Assembly: GCF_019749255.1 (NCBI RefSeq)
Contig: NZ_JACWFH010000024.1
Location: 62,001-126,000 of the forward strand
Direction: 5' to 3'
From: Mesobacillus maritimus
GTDB taxonomy: Bacteria; Bacillota; Bacilli; Bacillales; Cytobacillaceae
DNA: 64,000 nt
Shown piece by piece: positions 52,801-61,868 of the stretch. Position 1 is the stretch's first letter; every line of letters starts with the position of its first letter. The notes under the pieces are model-generated. The model saw only the letters and a program-made list of their open reading frames with translations. It searched no databases and was not told the origin of the DNA. A program made the position numbers and the translations under genes.

Positions 52801-53397
52801 GTCGAGCCAATCAAAGCACAAGTTGTTGGGGAATCTCTTTCTACTCTTGAAAAAGGCTACCCAACAGTTACAAGAGAATTTGGCGACCTCGCATTAGGGA
52901 ATTTAATTGCTGATGGGATGAAAGTGGCAATGGATTCCGATTTTGCTCTTATGAACGGTGGCGGTGTTCGCTCCCCACTAGAATCAGGTGAAGTCACATT
53001 TGGTGATTTATTCGCGATTCAGCCGTTTGGGAATGTACTAAACAAGGTAATGTTAAGTGGTGCTGATTTAAGGGAGGTTTTAGACGAGCAAATCACAGCT
53101 CGTGGACTTGATTATCATATCGCTGGATTTAAGTACACCTATACCTATGACGATGTTACTAAAACAGGGAAAATCGTAGATATCTTAATGCCGGATGGAA
53201 CTCCAATCGATCCCGCAAAAGAATATTCAGTTGTTGTAAACAACTATATGTACGGAAACATTGGTACAAGCATCGGAAGACTTTCGACAGACATGGAAGT
53301 TGGTCCAGTCGACCTAGATGCAACAATAGCTTTCGTAGAAACACTACAATCTCCTTTTGAATATAAATCAGAAGGAAGAATTAAAAAAGTTCAATAA
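49882..53397 (+). CDS. Secreted double-domain nucleotidase (YfkN-like)
   Basis: A 1171-residue protein with a signal peptide (cleavage near LAAKPSGD). It contains two consecutive metallophosphoesterase plus 5-nucleotidase units. Unit 1 has METTDIHTNL, GNHEFNYG and AHSGF (residues about 50-600). Unit 2 has LLGLNDLHGQL, GNHEFDEG, LAHNPAA, ALMNGGGVRSPLESGEV (about 670-1165). YfkN of B. subtilis acts as 2,3-cyclic nucleotide phosphodiesterase, 3- and 5-nucleotidase. It carries a C-terminal LPXTG anchor that is missing here, so this version is probably released. Confidence 0.92.
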   Translation: MERMKKRSKSRGKKILSSTLALSLIATPLVPFNVLAAKPSGDKIQSEVELRIMETTDIHTNLLSFDYYKNAAAPKLGLAKTATLVKEARAEVDNSVLVDNGDLIQGTPLGTYKAKIEPLEEGEVHPAIEAMNIMGYDMATLGNHEFNYGLEYLDEVYDDAHFPFVNANVYVDDHDNDPNNDVNKFSPYKIVNKKVVDENGKTNVIKIGYIGFVPPQINEWDKANLDGKVITKNVIEAAEKYVPQMKAAGANIVIAMAHSGFSGNEENTEDTVYALSKVSGIDAITFSHTHKVFPAKDDASLDALFKGADGKPLPGVDNSKGTINGVAAVQAGYGGGALGIIDLILQKVKGKWSVSSSQSSTRAIDSVQPDEEIVKAVTQDHEATIEYVNTPIGKTTDDIYSYFALVQDDPSIQVVTNAQTWYVEKYIALNKPELKDLPILSVGAPFKAGRNGVDEYTEIKKGDLTIRSAGDLYLYDNTLKSVKVKGSVVKEWIEMTAGKFNTIDPSNTEAQELLNPSFPVYNFDVIDGVEYQIDVTKEPRYDTKGTLINPDSSRVVNLEYNGKPIDPEQEFVVVTNNYRAGGGGNFPGLKGSELVVDSADENRQILMDYISEEKEITPTADNNWSIAPISADVNVTFTTSPKAVEYIGEGSPFSYTGQTDANGFGIFNIDLNRGVKVQLLGLNDLHGQLDTVTKVGDDIAGHIEYTAAALKQEEATNPNTLTLHAGDMIGGSPLISALFQDEPTIEILEEIGFDAGTLGNHEFDEGIDELKRMINGGEHENGTDGYDGMDFPLVAANAYDTRDGQLITEPYVILETGEQKVGVIGVVTQETPEMIVRKGNETLQITDEVEAINKYTAELKEQGVEAIVVLAHNPAAQTGYTDKFDASTIAEQINDEVDVIFAAHNHVSVNRVVDNKLIVQAFSYGSAFSDVDVEIDPFTGDIFSKTAEIKTVFQSDYTPDPAVVDIMDKYELKVEPIKAQVVGESLSTLEKGYPTVTREFGDLALGNLIADGMKVAMDSDFALMNGGGVRSPLESGEVTFGDLFAIQPFGNVLNKVMLSGADLREVLDEQITARGLDYHIAGFKYTYTYDDVTKTGKIVDILMPDGTPIDPAKEYSVVVNNYMYGNIGTSIGRLSTDMEVGPVDLDATIAFVETLQSPFEYKSEGRIKKVQ

Positions 53398-53408
53398 GGT
53401 GATATAAA

Positions 53409-53444
53409 AAAGGACTGAAGAGTATAGGATCTCTTCAGTCCTTT
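53409..53444. terminator. Bidirectional terminator
   Basis: AAAGGACTGAAGAG (53409-53422) and CTCTTCAGTCCTTT (53431-53444), a 14-bp stem between convergent genes. Confidence 0.85.
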
Positions 53445-53477
53445 CTTAAAGTTATAGAATTTTCCCCTTCCCAAAAC

Positions 53478-54149
53478 TCATTCAAAGGATTTATTAATTG
53501 TATATAGAACGTCATTTTTAATCCTATAAACTCCATCTCCTTCAGTGGCTTCAATCTGTCCATTTCGTAGATATACTCCTGTGTTTTCGTCTATTCCATA
53601 ATGATATTGATGTTTAAATTGTTTTACCGCGTGTCTTAAATGAGCCTCATCATCCCATTGTGAAAAGTGTACCGCAATGGATACATCTGATAGTAGACCC
53701 AACCCCTTCCTAAATTGGAAAACGTTTTGGTCATTATCTTTAGCAGATATAATACAAATTTCTGGGCTTATTAAAGCACCTGCTGAAAAGCCTGCAATGG
53801 GGGTACCTTCCTCATATTTTTCTTTTATTACCGTAGAAATGGGAGTCTCAACTATACAGTCAGCATATAAATTCGTGTTTCCGCCACCAATCATAATACC
53901 CGAACTGTTTCTTAAGCAATTCTGTACTTTTTCAATTGGCGTGGAAGGAAGGGGCAGATAATAGAATTCTTTTAATCCAAAGTCTTCTAACTCTTGAGTA
54001 TATCTTGACATGTATTGCTCCCATCCTTCTCTCTCGATAAATAATATAGAAACAGGACCAACTGAACTGGAGGCTATTTTTACAAAATTCTCTGCCATTT
54101 TTGTTGTGAAGGGAGGGGCACCCCCAAACAGAAATAGATGCGTATTCAT
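53478..54149 (-). CDS. Peptidase S51-like protein
   Basis: A 223-residue protein. GIMIGGGNTNLYADCIVETP and AGFSAGALISPE carry the nucleophile-elbow Ser of the S51 (dipeptidase E/cyanophycinase) fold. HYGIDENTGVYLRNGQIEATEGDGVYRI is the conserved C-terminal block, with GIDENT contributing the Glu. Members cleave aspartyl dipeptides; the exact substrate is unknown. The RBS is GGTGGTGA. It is divergent from the threonine-aldolase-like gene. Confidence 0.85.
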   Translation of the reverse strand: MNTHLFLFGGAPPFTTKMAENFVKIASSSVGPVSILFIEREGWEQYMSRYTQELEDFGLKEFYYLPLPSTPIEKVQNCLRNSSGIMIGGGNTNLYADCIVETPISTVIKEKYEEGTPIAGFSAGALISPEICIISAKDNDQNVFQFRKGLGLLSDVSIAVHFSQWDDEAHLRHAVKQFKHQYHYGIDENTGVYLRNGQIEATEGDGVYRIKNDVLYTINKSFE

Positions 54150-54317
54150 CTTGAATCACCACCAAATGTTTTAGAATACTATAACATTTTTGTGGAAAAT
54201 AGGTCATTAGCTTGTTTCTAAATTAATAGATTTTTAGGTGGCCAATGTAAATGGAACATTCTTATAAGGTATAATAAAGTAGTTATGAATTTAAAAGGTG
54301 ATAGGAGCATTATATTC

Positions 54318-55418
54318 ATGATTCAAACTAGTTTAAAAGAGTCTTTTAAGAAGAGTAACTATCAATTGGCTGGACACGGGAAACGCAATATTCATGTATT
54401 AAAGGAAGCTTTTCAAGCGGTTGATGAGAATTTGGAAAGTGATTTATATGGAGAGGGAAAGGTGATTGAAGAGTTTCAAGAAAAGATGGCTAGCATACTT
54501 GGTAAAGAAGAAGCGGTATTTTTTCCAAGTGGAACGATGGCTCAGCAAATCGCCCTCCGAATTTGGTGCGATGAAAAAGGCATTAGAAAAGTAGCATATC
54601 ACCCGTTAAGCCACCTAGAAATTCATGAAGAAGATGGCTTGAAAGAAATACATAAGATTGAAAGTATTTTGCTTGCAGATAAAAATCGAGTTATTGAGCT
54701 CGAAGATGTTCTCAACCTAAGGGAACCTGTCTCAAGTATTTTGTTGGAATTGCCTCAGCGTGAAATTGGTGGGCAATTGCCAAGCTTTGATACGCTCGAA
54801 CAGATCTCTGCATACTGTCAAGAAAACGGTATTAGACTTCATCTTGATGGAGCACGGTTATTAGAAGTACTTCCCTATTATCAGAAATCTGCTGCTGAGG
54901 TTTGCGCTCTTTTTGACAGTGTCTACCTTTCATTCTATAAGGGCATAGGAGGAATTGCCGGGGCGATTTTGGCTGGAGATAAGGAGTTTATTCAGCAATC
55001 GAAGGTTTGGAAACGGCGCTATGGTGGGGATTTAATTGGCTTATATCCATATATTCTTTCTGCGGACTATTATTTTGATAGACGAGCACATAAAATGGAA
55101 CAATACTATCAGTCAGCGAAGGAACTCGCCCATCTATATAACTCATGTCACGGTATCTCTACCTTGCCAATTGACCCAGTTTCAAACATGTTCCATGTTC
55201 ACTTTCAACAACCTAAAGACCAAGTGGAGCTTGTTTTAGCAGAAGTTCACCGACAAACAGGAATTGGACTAACAAGTTATCTAAAAGAAATCGATGAAAA
55301 AAGCTGTTATTTCGAGGTAAGTTTAGGTGATTTGTATGCCGATGTTCCAAACGAGTTAGTCCAAGTGGCATTCAAGCGGCTAAATGAATTAATGAAACAA
55401 CATTTTCTCCCCCTATAA
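54318..55418 (+). CDS. Threonine-aldolase-like PLP enzyme
   Basis: A 366-residue fold-type I PLP protein. DLYGEGKVIEEFQEKMASILGKEEAVFFPSGTMAQQIAL is the N-terminal block. ENGIRLHLDGARLLEVLPYY carries the PLP-pyridine Asp, and SFYKGIGGIAGAILAG the Schiff-base Lys. The sequence is closest to L-threonine/L-allo-threonine aldolases (beta-eliminating lyase family). ATG 54318 follows TAGGAG at ten bases; the upstream ATG 54285 lacks a site. It is monocistronic. Confidence 0.85.
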   Translation: MIQTSLKESFKKSNYQLAGHGKRNIHVLKEAFQAVDENLESDLYGEGKVIEEFQEKMASILGKEEAVFFPSGTMAQQIALRIWCDEKGIRKVAYHPLSHLEIHEEDGLKEIHKIESILLADKNRVIELEDVLNLREPVSSILLELPQREIGGQLPSFDTLEQISAYCQENGIRLHLDGARLLEVLPYYQKSAAEVCALFDSVYLSFYKGIGGIAGAILAGDKEFIQQSKVWKRRYGGDLIGLYPYILSADYYFDRRAHKMEQYYQSAKELAHLYNSCHGISTLPIDPVSNMFHVHFQQPKDQVELVLAEVHRQTGIGLTSYLKEIDEKSCYFEVSLGDLYADVPNELVQVAFKRLNELMKQHFLPL

Positions 55419-55506
55419 AAAGAAATCAAACGATAAGGGTCCATTTTAGGATAGAATTCGCAATTATGTTAATATAGTAAATAGAACTAAATATTTGGAG
55501 GTCAGA

Positions 55507-56751
55507 ATGGTGCTACCTAACTTTGAAGAAAACCTACATAAATATGCAAAACTATTAGTGGCAAAGGGAATCAATGTTCAATCAGGTGATTGGGTAAAAA
55601 TGACGGTTTCCGTTGACCAAGCTCCTTTAGCTCGCCTTATCACAAAAGAGGCCTATGCATTAGGTGCTGAAAAAGTAATTGTAAAATGGTCAGATGACGA
55701 AATCAGTAAACTGCATTACTTGCATCAACCAACAGAGGTACTGACGAATATCCCTGAGTATGAAATCCAAGAATCTGAAGATCATGTATTGAACCATCGT
55801 GTTAGTCGGTTATCCATTGTATCAAGTGATCCTGGATTAATGAATGAAGTGGATCCTGCTAAAATTGCTGCCTACCAGAACGTAGCTGGTAAGGCGTTCC
55901 ACGCTCAGCGTAAGGCAACACAAAATGATGATTTGAAATGGACCGTTGCTTCTGCTTCGGGTGCTGGTTGGGCAGCGAAAGTATTCCCTGATTTGAAAAC
56001 TTCTGAGGAACAAGTGGATGCATTATGGGATCAAATTTTCAAAACTTGTCGTGTCTATGCAGAGGATCCAATTGCTGCTTGGGACGACCATAAAAAAACA
56101 TTAAATGAAAAAGCGGCAAAGTTAAATGAGATGCAATTTGATGCTCTCCACTATACAGCACCTGGTACTGATTTGACTTTAGGTTTAGCTAAGAATCATA
56201 TTTGGTGTAGTGCAGAAAGTAAAAACCCTAAAGGTGAGGAATTTATTGCGAACATGCCGACAGAAGAGGTTTATTCAGCTCCTGATACCCATCGCATGGA
56301 AGGGGTAGTACGTAGCACGAAACCACTTAGTTATGCTGGTACATTAATTGAAGGCATTGAAGTGCATTTTAAAGACGGAAAGATCGTTGATATTTCGGCT
56401 GAAAAAGGCGATGAAACGATTAAGAAATTGGTGTTCGATAATGAAGGCGGTACTGGACTAGGTGAAGTGGCTCTTGTCCCAGATCCATCTCCTATTTCTC
56501 AATCAGGTATCACGTTCTTTACAACTCTTTTTGATGAGAATGCATCAAATCACCTAGCAATTGGTTCAGCTTATCCAACAACCATAGAAGGTGGAACGAA
56601 AATGAGTCAGGAAGAATTATTAAAGAATGGCATGAACACATCCATTGTTCATGTTGACTTCATGATTGGTTCTGACAAAATGGACATCGATGGCATTAAA
56701 GAAGATGGCAGTATTGTTCCGATTTTCCGTAATGGTGACTGGGCAATATAA
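55507..56751 (+). CDS. M29-family aminopeptidase (AmpS/PepS type)
   Basis: A 414-residue protein. FDALHYTAPGTDLTLGLAKNHIWCSAES, NMPTEEVYSAPDTHRMEGVVRST, GEVALVPDPSPISQSGITFFTTLFDENASNHLAIGSAY and NTSIVHVDFMIGSDKMDIDGI are the metal-binding and conserved blocks of M29 metalloaminopeptidases. It removes N-terminal residues from peptides in the cytoplasm. ATG 55507 follows TTGGAGGTCAG. It has its own terminator at 56918. Confidence 0.93.
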   Translation: MVLPNFEENLHKYAKLLVAKGINVQSGDWVKMTVSVDQAPLARLITKEAYALGAEKVIVKWSDDEISKLHYLHQPTEVLTNIPEYEIQESEDHVLNHRVSRLSIVSSDPGLMNEVDPAKIAAYQNVAGKAFHAQRKATQNDDLKWTVASASGAGWAAKVFPDLKTSEEQVDALWDQIFKTCRVYAEDPIAAWDDHKKTLNEKAAKLNEMQFDALHYTAPGTDLTLGLAKNHIWCSAESKNPKGEEFIANMPTEEVYSAPDTHRMEGVVRSTKPLSYAGTLIEGIEVHFKDGKIVDISAEKGDETIKKLVFDNEGGTGLGEVALVPDPSPISQSGITFFTTLFDENASNHLAIGSAYPTTIEGGTKMSQEELLKNGMNTSIVHVDFMIGSDKMDIDGIKEDGSIVPIFRNGDWAI

Positions 56752-57513
56752 GCTAAAGCTCTAATATAAATAGTGTGTTTTCGTTAAAAAGTGTTGCTAT
56801 AATCTTTAAGCTACTTTTTAGCAAAGAACAGCTAGTTAATTGTTTTTCAATTTTTTTCATAGTTAAATGCTTTATAGGTATGCTCAATCAAAGCAATTGG
56901 CATATAAATAAAACCAGAAGTCCAAGAAAACAGTCTGTTTTATTACTGTTTCTTGGACTTTTTTTGTAGTATTTTCGTATTAGTTGTCCTTCTAAAATAT
57001 TTTATATAGAAGCGAATACATGTCTTCTAGGCTTCGTCAGTGCTGGAGAAAATCATGTATATGGGTGAAAGGTACCTAAATTCATACTATTGAACTAAAA
57101 TGGACTGTATTAAGAATGAATCTTTGTTCCTGCGTTCTGCATGTATGGCGGGATCGGGAACTGCATATGTATAAAAACCTCAATCAAAATCTCCTAGAAC
57201 TAGTCACGTTTCGCCAAATATCTCTCCATTCAATTCTCATTACCTCCCTCAGAGGCGAAGGGAAATCACCGGAATGTTATCCTAGCGCTGTTCGTATCAT
57301 GTGAAATCCTCGAAATTTGACAATAGCTTCAAGACTTTCCTAATGGTACGTTCGACCTATTTCATAGTGGTTTAGCATAATAATGACAATTTCGTCTTTT
57401 GTTGCATTTTGTGGGAAGGTTTTTTGTCTAATTCTGCATATTTAGACCTAAAATTCAGAAAATTAAATCTATAATAAAAGTGCTTTAAAACAATTCATGA
57501 GGAGGATTGGGAT
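56752..57513. other. Long gap with one terminator and no supported gene
   Basis: Contains the terminator at 56918-56966 and otherwise no ORF with a ribosome binding site. Two frames of 62-64 codons are open, but one runs through the terminator and the other lacks a site. The last 100 bases are AT-rich and probably promoter sequence for the carboxypeptidase. Confidence 0.5.
56918..56966 (+). terminator. Rho-independent terminator
   Basis: AAGTCCAAGAAA-CAG pairs with CTGTTTCTTGGACTT (one bulged A) and ends in TTTTTTT. Confidence 0.88.
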
Positions 57514-59913
57514 TTGAAGAAAAAACAAAAATGGATAAGGAATGTATTGGTTGCAACAGCATTGACGGGACTCAGTGTTTCTGTTGTCGTTCCAGGATGG
57601 GTGACACAGACGGCTGCAGTTGGACAAGCTGATATGCCTTTGCCGAAAGAAGAAACAGTATCGGTTGTTCAACTTGAAGTACCAAATGAAAAAGCGAAAG
57701 AAAAATTGCTAGAACTAGACATTGACCTTGCACACAGAATGCATGAACATAATGGCAAACTAGAAGTAGATGCAGTGGTGACACCAAGTGAAATTGAAGC
57801 ACTAAAAAAACATGGAATTACGGTAAAGGATACCTTGATTACCGAACAACAATGGAATACAAGGGTGGCTGAAAGAGAATCTAAGGTTCAACTTCAAAAT
57901 ACTCTTGAAGCGGTGGAGGATTCAGTCAAAGTTCTCCGTGCGAACCACTATACAAATCAATCAGATACCTTCCTTTATGTAGAAGCTAAAACAAGTGCTG
58001 GGGATTCGTCTAGTACCGCTTTGACTGCGACCTGGAACGAAAACGGGGAAGAAAAAACAGCGACGCTTAATCGATTTGTAGATTACGGGGAGTATATTTA
58101 CCATTATTTTGAGGTTCCGATCAGTGCGGTTCCTAAGTCTGTAAAAATTGAAAGCAATCTTGGGGGAAGTGCAACGAGTACCGTGACAGAATGGCTTGGT
58201 GCGGATAAGCCAGGCAAGCCGAATAAGCATTATGTTACCAATTTTGTCGATCATTATATGGCTCCAGCAGAACTTTATGAACGAGCCGAGCAACTTGCCA
58301 AAGAATTCCCGAATTTGGTCGAAATCATTGAGATGCCAAATCAAACAAATGGGTATCGCCGGGTAGCACAGGCGACCATTGGTTCAACGACCAACACCAC
58401 TGTCGTTGTATCTTCGAAAGCATGGGGTCATGAAGGCGGAAATAACATTTCCGTGGAGTTGAAAAAGCCAAATTCACCCAATTCATCCTTGGAGGTACTA
58501 GTAAAAGGAAACCAGATTGTCGTTAATCTTGCTACCGATGAAGATGGAAACGTGAACAGTACCGCTCGACAGGTGGTGGCTGAACTAAATAAACAAGCGA
58601 GTAACCTAATTACTGCCACTACATACCGTGGAAACGCAGGTGAGGGAGTAGTATCCGCAGCTTCTGTTCAGTTAACAGATAATTTAAATGCACCTGAAGA
58701 GGTTTCGCGTGAGCCAATGACAGTCAAAGCAATTCGCATTGGAAAGCATCGGGACGGTTCAAAACCAGGTGTCCTTGGTTACGCACAAGAGCATGCTCGT
58801 GAATGGGTAACGCCGCTTGTGACAATTGAGACCGCTGAGCGTTTGCTACGGAACTATGCACATGATCCAGATACGAAGAAATTGGTTAACAATCTTGATA
58901 TCTTCCTAGTTCCGACGATGAACCCAGACGGTGCGAATTTTAGCTTTTATGACTATAATATGCAACGTAAAAATATGACCAATCATTGCCCACCAACACA
59001 ATCTGATCCAGGCAATCGCAATAACTGGGGTGTTGACCTAAACCGTAATCATTCAATTGGTTCAGCATTTGATGGTTTTATCGGAGCATCAACGACAAAT
59101 TGTACTAGTGGGACTTATGCAGGACCTGCAGAAAACTCTGAGCCAGAATCTAAAAACCTAGTATGGCTTGCCGATACCTTTGAAAACATTAAATTTGCAA
59201 TGAATATTCATAGTTATGGTGGCTATTTTATGTGGTCTCCTGGTGCTTATGATCCAAATCGGACAACCTTACCACGTCCATCTGCCGGAGAAGAAGCATT
59301 CTACTGGGCAGCAAGTGATTTAATTTTAAATGATATACAAGACCACCGTGGTACGGTCATTCTTCCAAATCGTACCGGTCCAATTCCTGATGTGTTGTAT
59401 TCAGCTGCAGGAAACTCAGCGGATTATCTCTGGTATGAAAAAGGCATTTACGCTTGGAACTTTGAAGTAGGAGCCGATTTATGGGATAAAGAGGCACAAA
59501 GATGGCGTGCGGTTGGTTTCCAACCATCGTATGAAGAAGGCCATGAAGAAGCAATGGAATTCTCAAATGGTTTAATTGGCTTGATGCAAGTGGCATACAA
59601 CCATGCAAAAGACAAAAAACGTCCTACCTCGAAAGCTGTTCCTGGTAAAGGAACGTTTTCCGCTCCAGTCGAGGTTGCATTTGAGACAAGTGAAGCAGCA
59701 ACCATCTACTATACCCTTGATGGCAGCCGTCCAACCTTTGAGTCAAAGAAGCTGCAATTGGCTGGAACGCGAGAAGAAGCAGAAACCTTAACCATTAATA
59801 AAACGACAACCATTAACTGGTTTGCTGTCGATGCGGCAGGAAACATTGAGAAAAACTATAACCCTCTAGGAAAAGGTAAGAACTACAACTCAGCAAAAAT
59901 CACCATAAAATAA
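57514..59913 (+). CDS. Large secreted M14 zinc carboxypeptidase
   Basis: A 799-residue protein starting at TTG with AGGAGG nearby. Signal peptide is residues 1-35. A propeptide/beta region (about 40-240) precedes the M14 catalytic domain. The HxxE motif is at 427-430 (QEHAREWVTP), followed by MNPDGANF, GVDLNRNHS, MNIHSYGGYF and catalytic Glu651 in FEVGADLW. An inserted domain (about 300-400) splits the zinc domain. A C-terminal chitobiase-type module (VEVAFETSEAATIYYTLDG) ends it. A role in extracellular peptide degradation is inferred. Confidence 0.92.
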   Translation: MKKKQKWIRNVLVATALTGLSVSVVVPGWVTQTAAVGQADMPLPKEETVSVVQLEVPNEKAKEKLLELDIDLAHRMHEHNGKLEVDAVVTPSEIEALKKHGITVKDTLITEQQWNTRVAERESKVQLQNTLEAVEDSVKVLRANHYTNQSDTFLYVEAKTSAGDSSSTALTATWNENGEEKTATLNRFVDYGEYIYHYFEVPISAVPKSVKIESNLGGSATSTVTEWLGADKPGKPNKHYVTNFVDHYMAPAELYERAEQLAKEFPNLVEIIEMPNQTNGYRRVAQATIGSTTNTTVVVSSKAWGHEGGNNISVELKKPNSPNSSLEVLVKGNQIVVNLATDEDGNVNSTARQVVAELNKQASNLITATTYRGNAGEGVVSAASVQLTDNLNAPEEVSREPMTVKAIRIGKHRDGSKPGVLGYAQEHAREWVTPLVTIETAERLLRNYAHDPDTKKLVNNLDIFLVPTMNPDGANFSFYDYNMQRKNMTNHCPPTQSDPGNRNNWGVDLNRNHSIGSAFDGFIGASTTNCTSGTYAGPAENSEPESKNLVWLADTFENIKFAMNIHSYGGYFMWSPGAYDPNRTTLPRPSAGEEAFYWAASDLILNDIQDHRGTVILPNRTGPIPDVLYSAAGNSADYLWYEKGIYAWNFEVGADLWDKEAQRWRAVGFQPSYEEGHEEAMEFSNGLIGLMQVAYNHAKDKKRPTSKAVPGKGTFSAPVEVAFETSEAATIYYTLDGSRPTFESKKLQLAGTREEAETLTINKTTTINWFAVDAAGNIEKNYNPLGKGKNYNSAKITIK

Positions 59914-59932
59914 CCTATAGAACTATCTAACT

Positions 59933-59971
59933 AGCAGTCTGATTGATAAGTAATCAGGCTGCTTTTTTTTA
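59933..59971 (+). terminator. Rho-independent terminator
   Basis: AGCAGTCTGATT (59933-59944) and AATCAGGCTGCT (59952-59963) with a long T-run. Confidence 0.9.
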
Positions 59972-60112
59972 TTTATTTTTAAAAATTGAAAAGGGCTAAG
60001 GATGTTCAGAATGCCGACAAGATTCGTTAACTAGCGTTCTAACTTTTTCTATCATTAATAAAAATGTATAGAATGAAAGAATAATTCATGCTTATTTTTA
60101 AATTAGTTACCC

Positions 60113-60169
60113 TTGACAACTATACAAAAAACCCCTATAGTTAACTTCGGTAATCATTACCTTAGGTAA
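60113..60169 (+). promoter_or_regulatory. Promoter and overlapping operators of the MarR-MFS operon
   Basis: TTGACA (60113-60118), 17-nt spacer, TATAGT (60136-60141). Immediately downstream lie two overlapping dyads: GGTAA-TCA-TTACC (60149-60161) and TTACC-TTA-GGTAA (60157-60169). A MarR repressor bound here would block transcription start, so autoregulation is inferred. Confidence 0.72.
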
Positions 60170-60213
60170 TTAAGTTGTTCGTGCCTTTGGGAACTAGTAG
60201 GGGAGTGAAAAAT

Positions 60214-60645
60214 TTGGAAGGTTTCTTTCAACGCTATTTAAGTCTGTATCGCCCACTAATCACAAAATTAAACGATCTGATGAGTACATATGAGCTTTCA
60301 TACTCTTTATGGCAGGTTATTTTTTATATCAAAAACCATGGAGCTTCAACGCTTGTAGATATTTCAAATTATTATCAGGTTGAAAAGCCAACCATAACTA
60401 GGAGAGTTCATCGTCTGGAAGAACTAGAGATCGTGAAGCAAATTCCTGGGAAGGATCGGCGAGAAAAAATTATTCAACTCACAGAAAGAGGCGAAGAGAT
60501 ATACAAGGAATGTCGAAAAAAAATAACAGATTTGGAACATAGTATGATGCACGGAATCAACCAAGAAGAGCAAATCACAACGTTTAATACATTACCTAAG
60601 ATTAAGAACAACATCATGAAACGAGAGGGGAACAAGAGTGAATAA
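60214..60645 (+). CDS. MarR-family transcriptional regulator
   Basis: A 143-residue protein. The winged helix reads LVDISNYYQVEKPTITRRVHRLEELEIV and the wing KQIPGKDRREKIIQLTERG has the DRR motif. TTG 60214 is ten bases from GGGGAG and is preferred to the open frame upstream, which lacks a site. The stop overlaps the start of the MFS gene by eight bases, so the pair is co-translated. It most likely controls the efflux gene and itself through the operators at 60149-60169. Confidence 0.88.
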   Translation: MEGFFQRYLSLYRPLITKLNDLMSTYELSYSLWQVIFYIKNHGASTLVDISNYYQVEKPTITRRVHRLEELEIVKQIPGKDRREKIIQLTERGEEIYKECRKKITDLEHSMMHGINQEEQITTFNTLPKIKNNIMKREGNKSE

Positions 60646-61825
60646 ACCTAAATTATGGACGAAGGATTTTATCATTGTGTCAGGCATCAACTTCCTTTTA
60701 ACATTAGTCTTTTATCTATTAATTGTCATTATTGGTGTTTATGCAGTCGAGGAATTTCAAGCGACTACAAGTCAGGCTGGGCTCGTGACGGGAATTTTTA
60801 TTGTCGGAGCGCTAATAGGTCGATTGCTTATCGGCCGTAGTATTGATTCAATTGGTCGTAAAAAAACATTGTTCATCGGATTAATGTTATTTACGATAAC
60901 CACCTTATTCTATTTTATCCAATTAGGGATTGGCTTCCTATTATTGAATCGTTTTTTACATGGAATTACCCTGGGGATTGCGAGCACCGCAACAGGGACC
61001 ATTGTCGCTCAAATTATTCCAAGTAAACGCAAGGGCGAGGGGATTGGCTATTATAGTATGAGTGCGACGTTAGCAACTGCTATTGGGCCGTTCATAGGAC
61101 TTTATATGAGTCAACATACAAGCACGCACATCATATTTAGCCTGTGTCTCGCTTTAGGGATCATTAGTTTCATCACTGCCTTCTTTTTGTACGTGCCACA
61201 AGTGGAACGTTCAACCGAAGCTTCGGAGATAAAGGGCTTCAAACTCTCACAATTTGTTGAGCCTAAAGCCATACCAATTGCAGTGATTACACTCGTCGTA
61301 GCCTTCTGTTACTCTAGCGTTCTATCTTTTATTAATTTTTATGCGATTGAAATTGACCTAGTAAGCACAGCTAGTTTCTTTTTCCTTGTTTATTCCATTG
61401 CAGTCTTACTTTCACGTCCCTTCACTGGTCGTTTAATGGATGTGAAAGGAGCGAATTATGTGATGTACCCAGCGTTTATTCTTTTTGCAGCCGGAATGAT
61501 GCTACTGGCTTCAGCTCACAATAGTATTACCTTGTTGTTGGGAGGGGCATTGATTGGGCTAGGATTTGGGAATATGCAGTCTTGTACACAAGCCATTGCT
61601 GTTAAACTTACTCCCTCTCATCGAATGGGGTTAGCGACGTCAACGTTCTTTATTTTCCTTGATGCAGGTCTTGGGTTTGGTCCATACCTACTTGGATTCT
61701 TTGTCCCAATGATGAGCTATGCTACGCTTTATATGATTCTAGGAGTAATCGTCTTACTTTCTTCTGGTCTATATTTTGTGTTGCACGGCAAAAAAGATAA
61801 AGCTCAAATCAATGCTTTAGCCTAA
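60638..61825 (+). CDS. MFS efflux transporter controlled by the adjacent MarR
   Basis: A 395-residue protein with 12 transmembrane helices. GALIGRLLIGRSIDSIGRKKTLFIGL is the helix 2-3 motif. FLHGITLGIASTATGTIVAQIIPSKRKGEGIGYYSMSATLATAIGPFIGLY covers helices 4-5 with the drug-antiporter motif. GTG 60638 overlaps the MarR gene and follows GAGAGGGGAAC. The layout suits DHA1 drug or metallophore exporters; the substrate is unknown. A terminator follows. Confidence 0.88.
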   Translation: MNKPKLWTKDFIIVSGINFLLTLVFYLLIVIIGVYAVEEFQATTSQAGLVTGIFIVGALIGRLLIGRSIDSIGRKKTLFIGLMLFTITTLFYFIQLGIGFLLLNRFLHGITLGIASTATGTIVAQIIPSKRKGEGIGYYSMSATLATAIGPFIGLYMSQHTSTHIIFSLCLALGIISFITAFFLYVPQVERSTEASEIKGFKLSQFVEPKAIPIAVITLVVAFCYSSVLSFINFYAIEIDLVSTASFFFLVYSIAVLLSRPFTGRLMDVKGANYVMYPAFILFAAGMMLLASAHNSITLLLGGALIGLGFGNMQSCTQAIAVKLTPSHRMGLATSTFFIFLDAGLGFGPYLLGFFVPMMSYATLYMILGVIVLLSSGLYFVLHGKKDKAQINALA

Positions 61826-61835
61826 TCATAAAATG

Positions 61836-61867
61836 AAAATGACATCCTGAAGGATGTCATTTTTCTT
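61836..61867. terminator. Bidirectional terminator
   Basis: AAAATGACATCCT and AGGATGTCATTTT with a two-base centre and T-run, between the MFS gene and the convergent hypothetical gene. Confidence 0.88.
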
Positions 61868-61868
61868 G

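Noticed and set aside
56775-56969. 64-codon hydrophobic frame
   Set aside because: It runs through a strong terminator hairpin at 56918-56966 and has no ribosome binding site.
57116-57304. 62-codon open frame in the long gap
   Set aside because: No ribosome binding site, odd composition (CSCVLHVW), and no plausible family.
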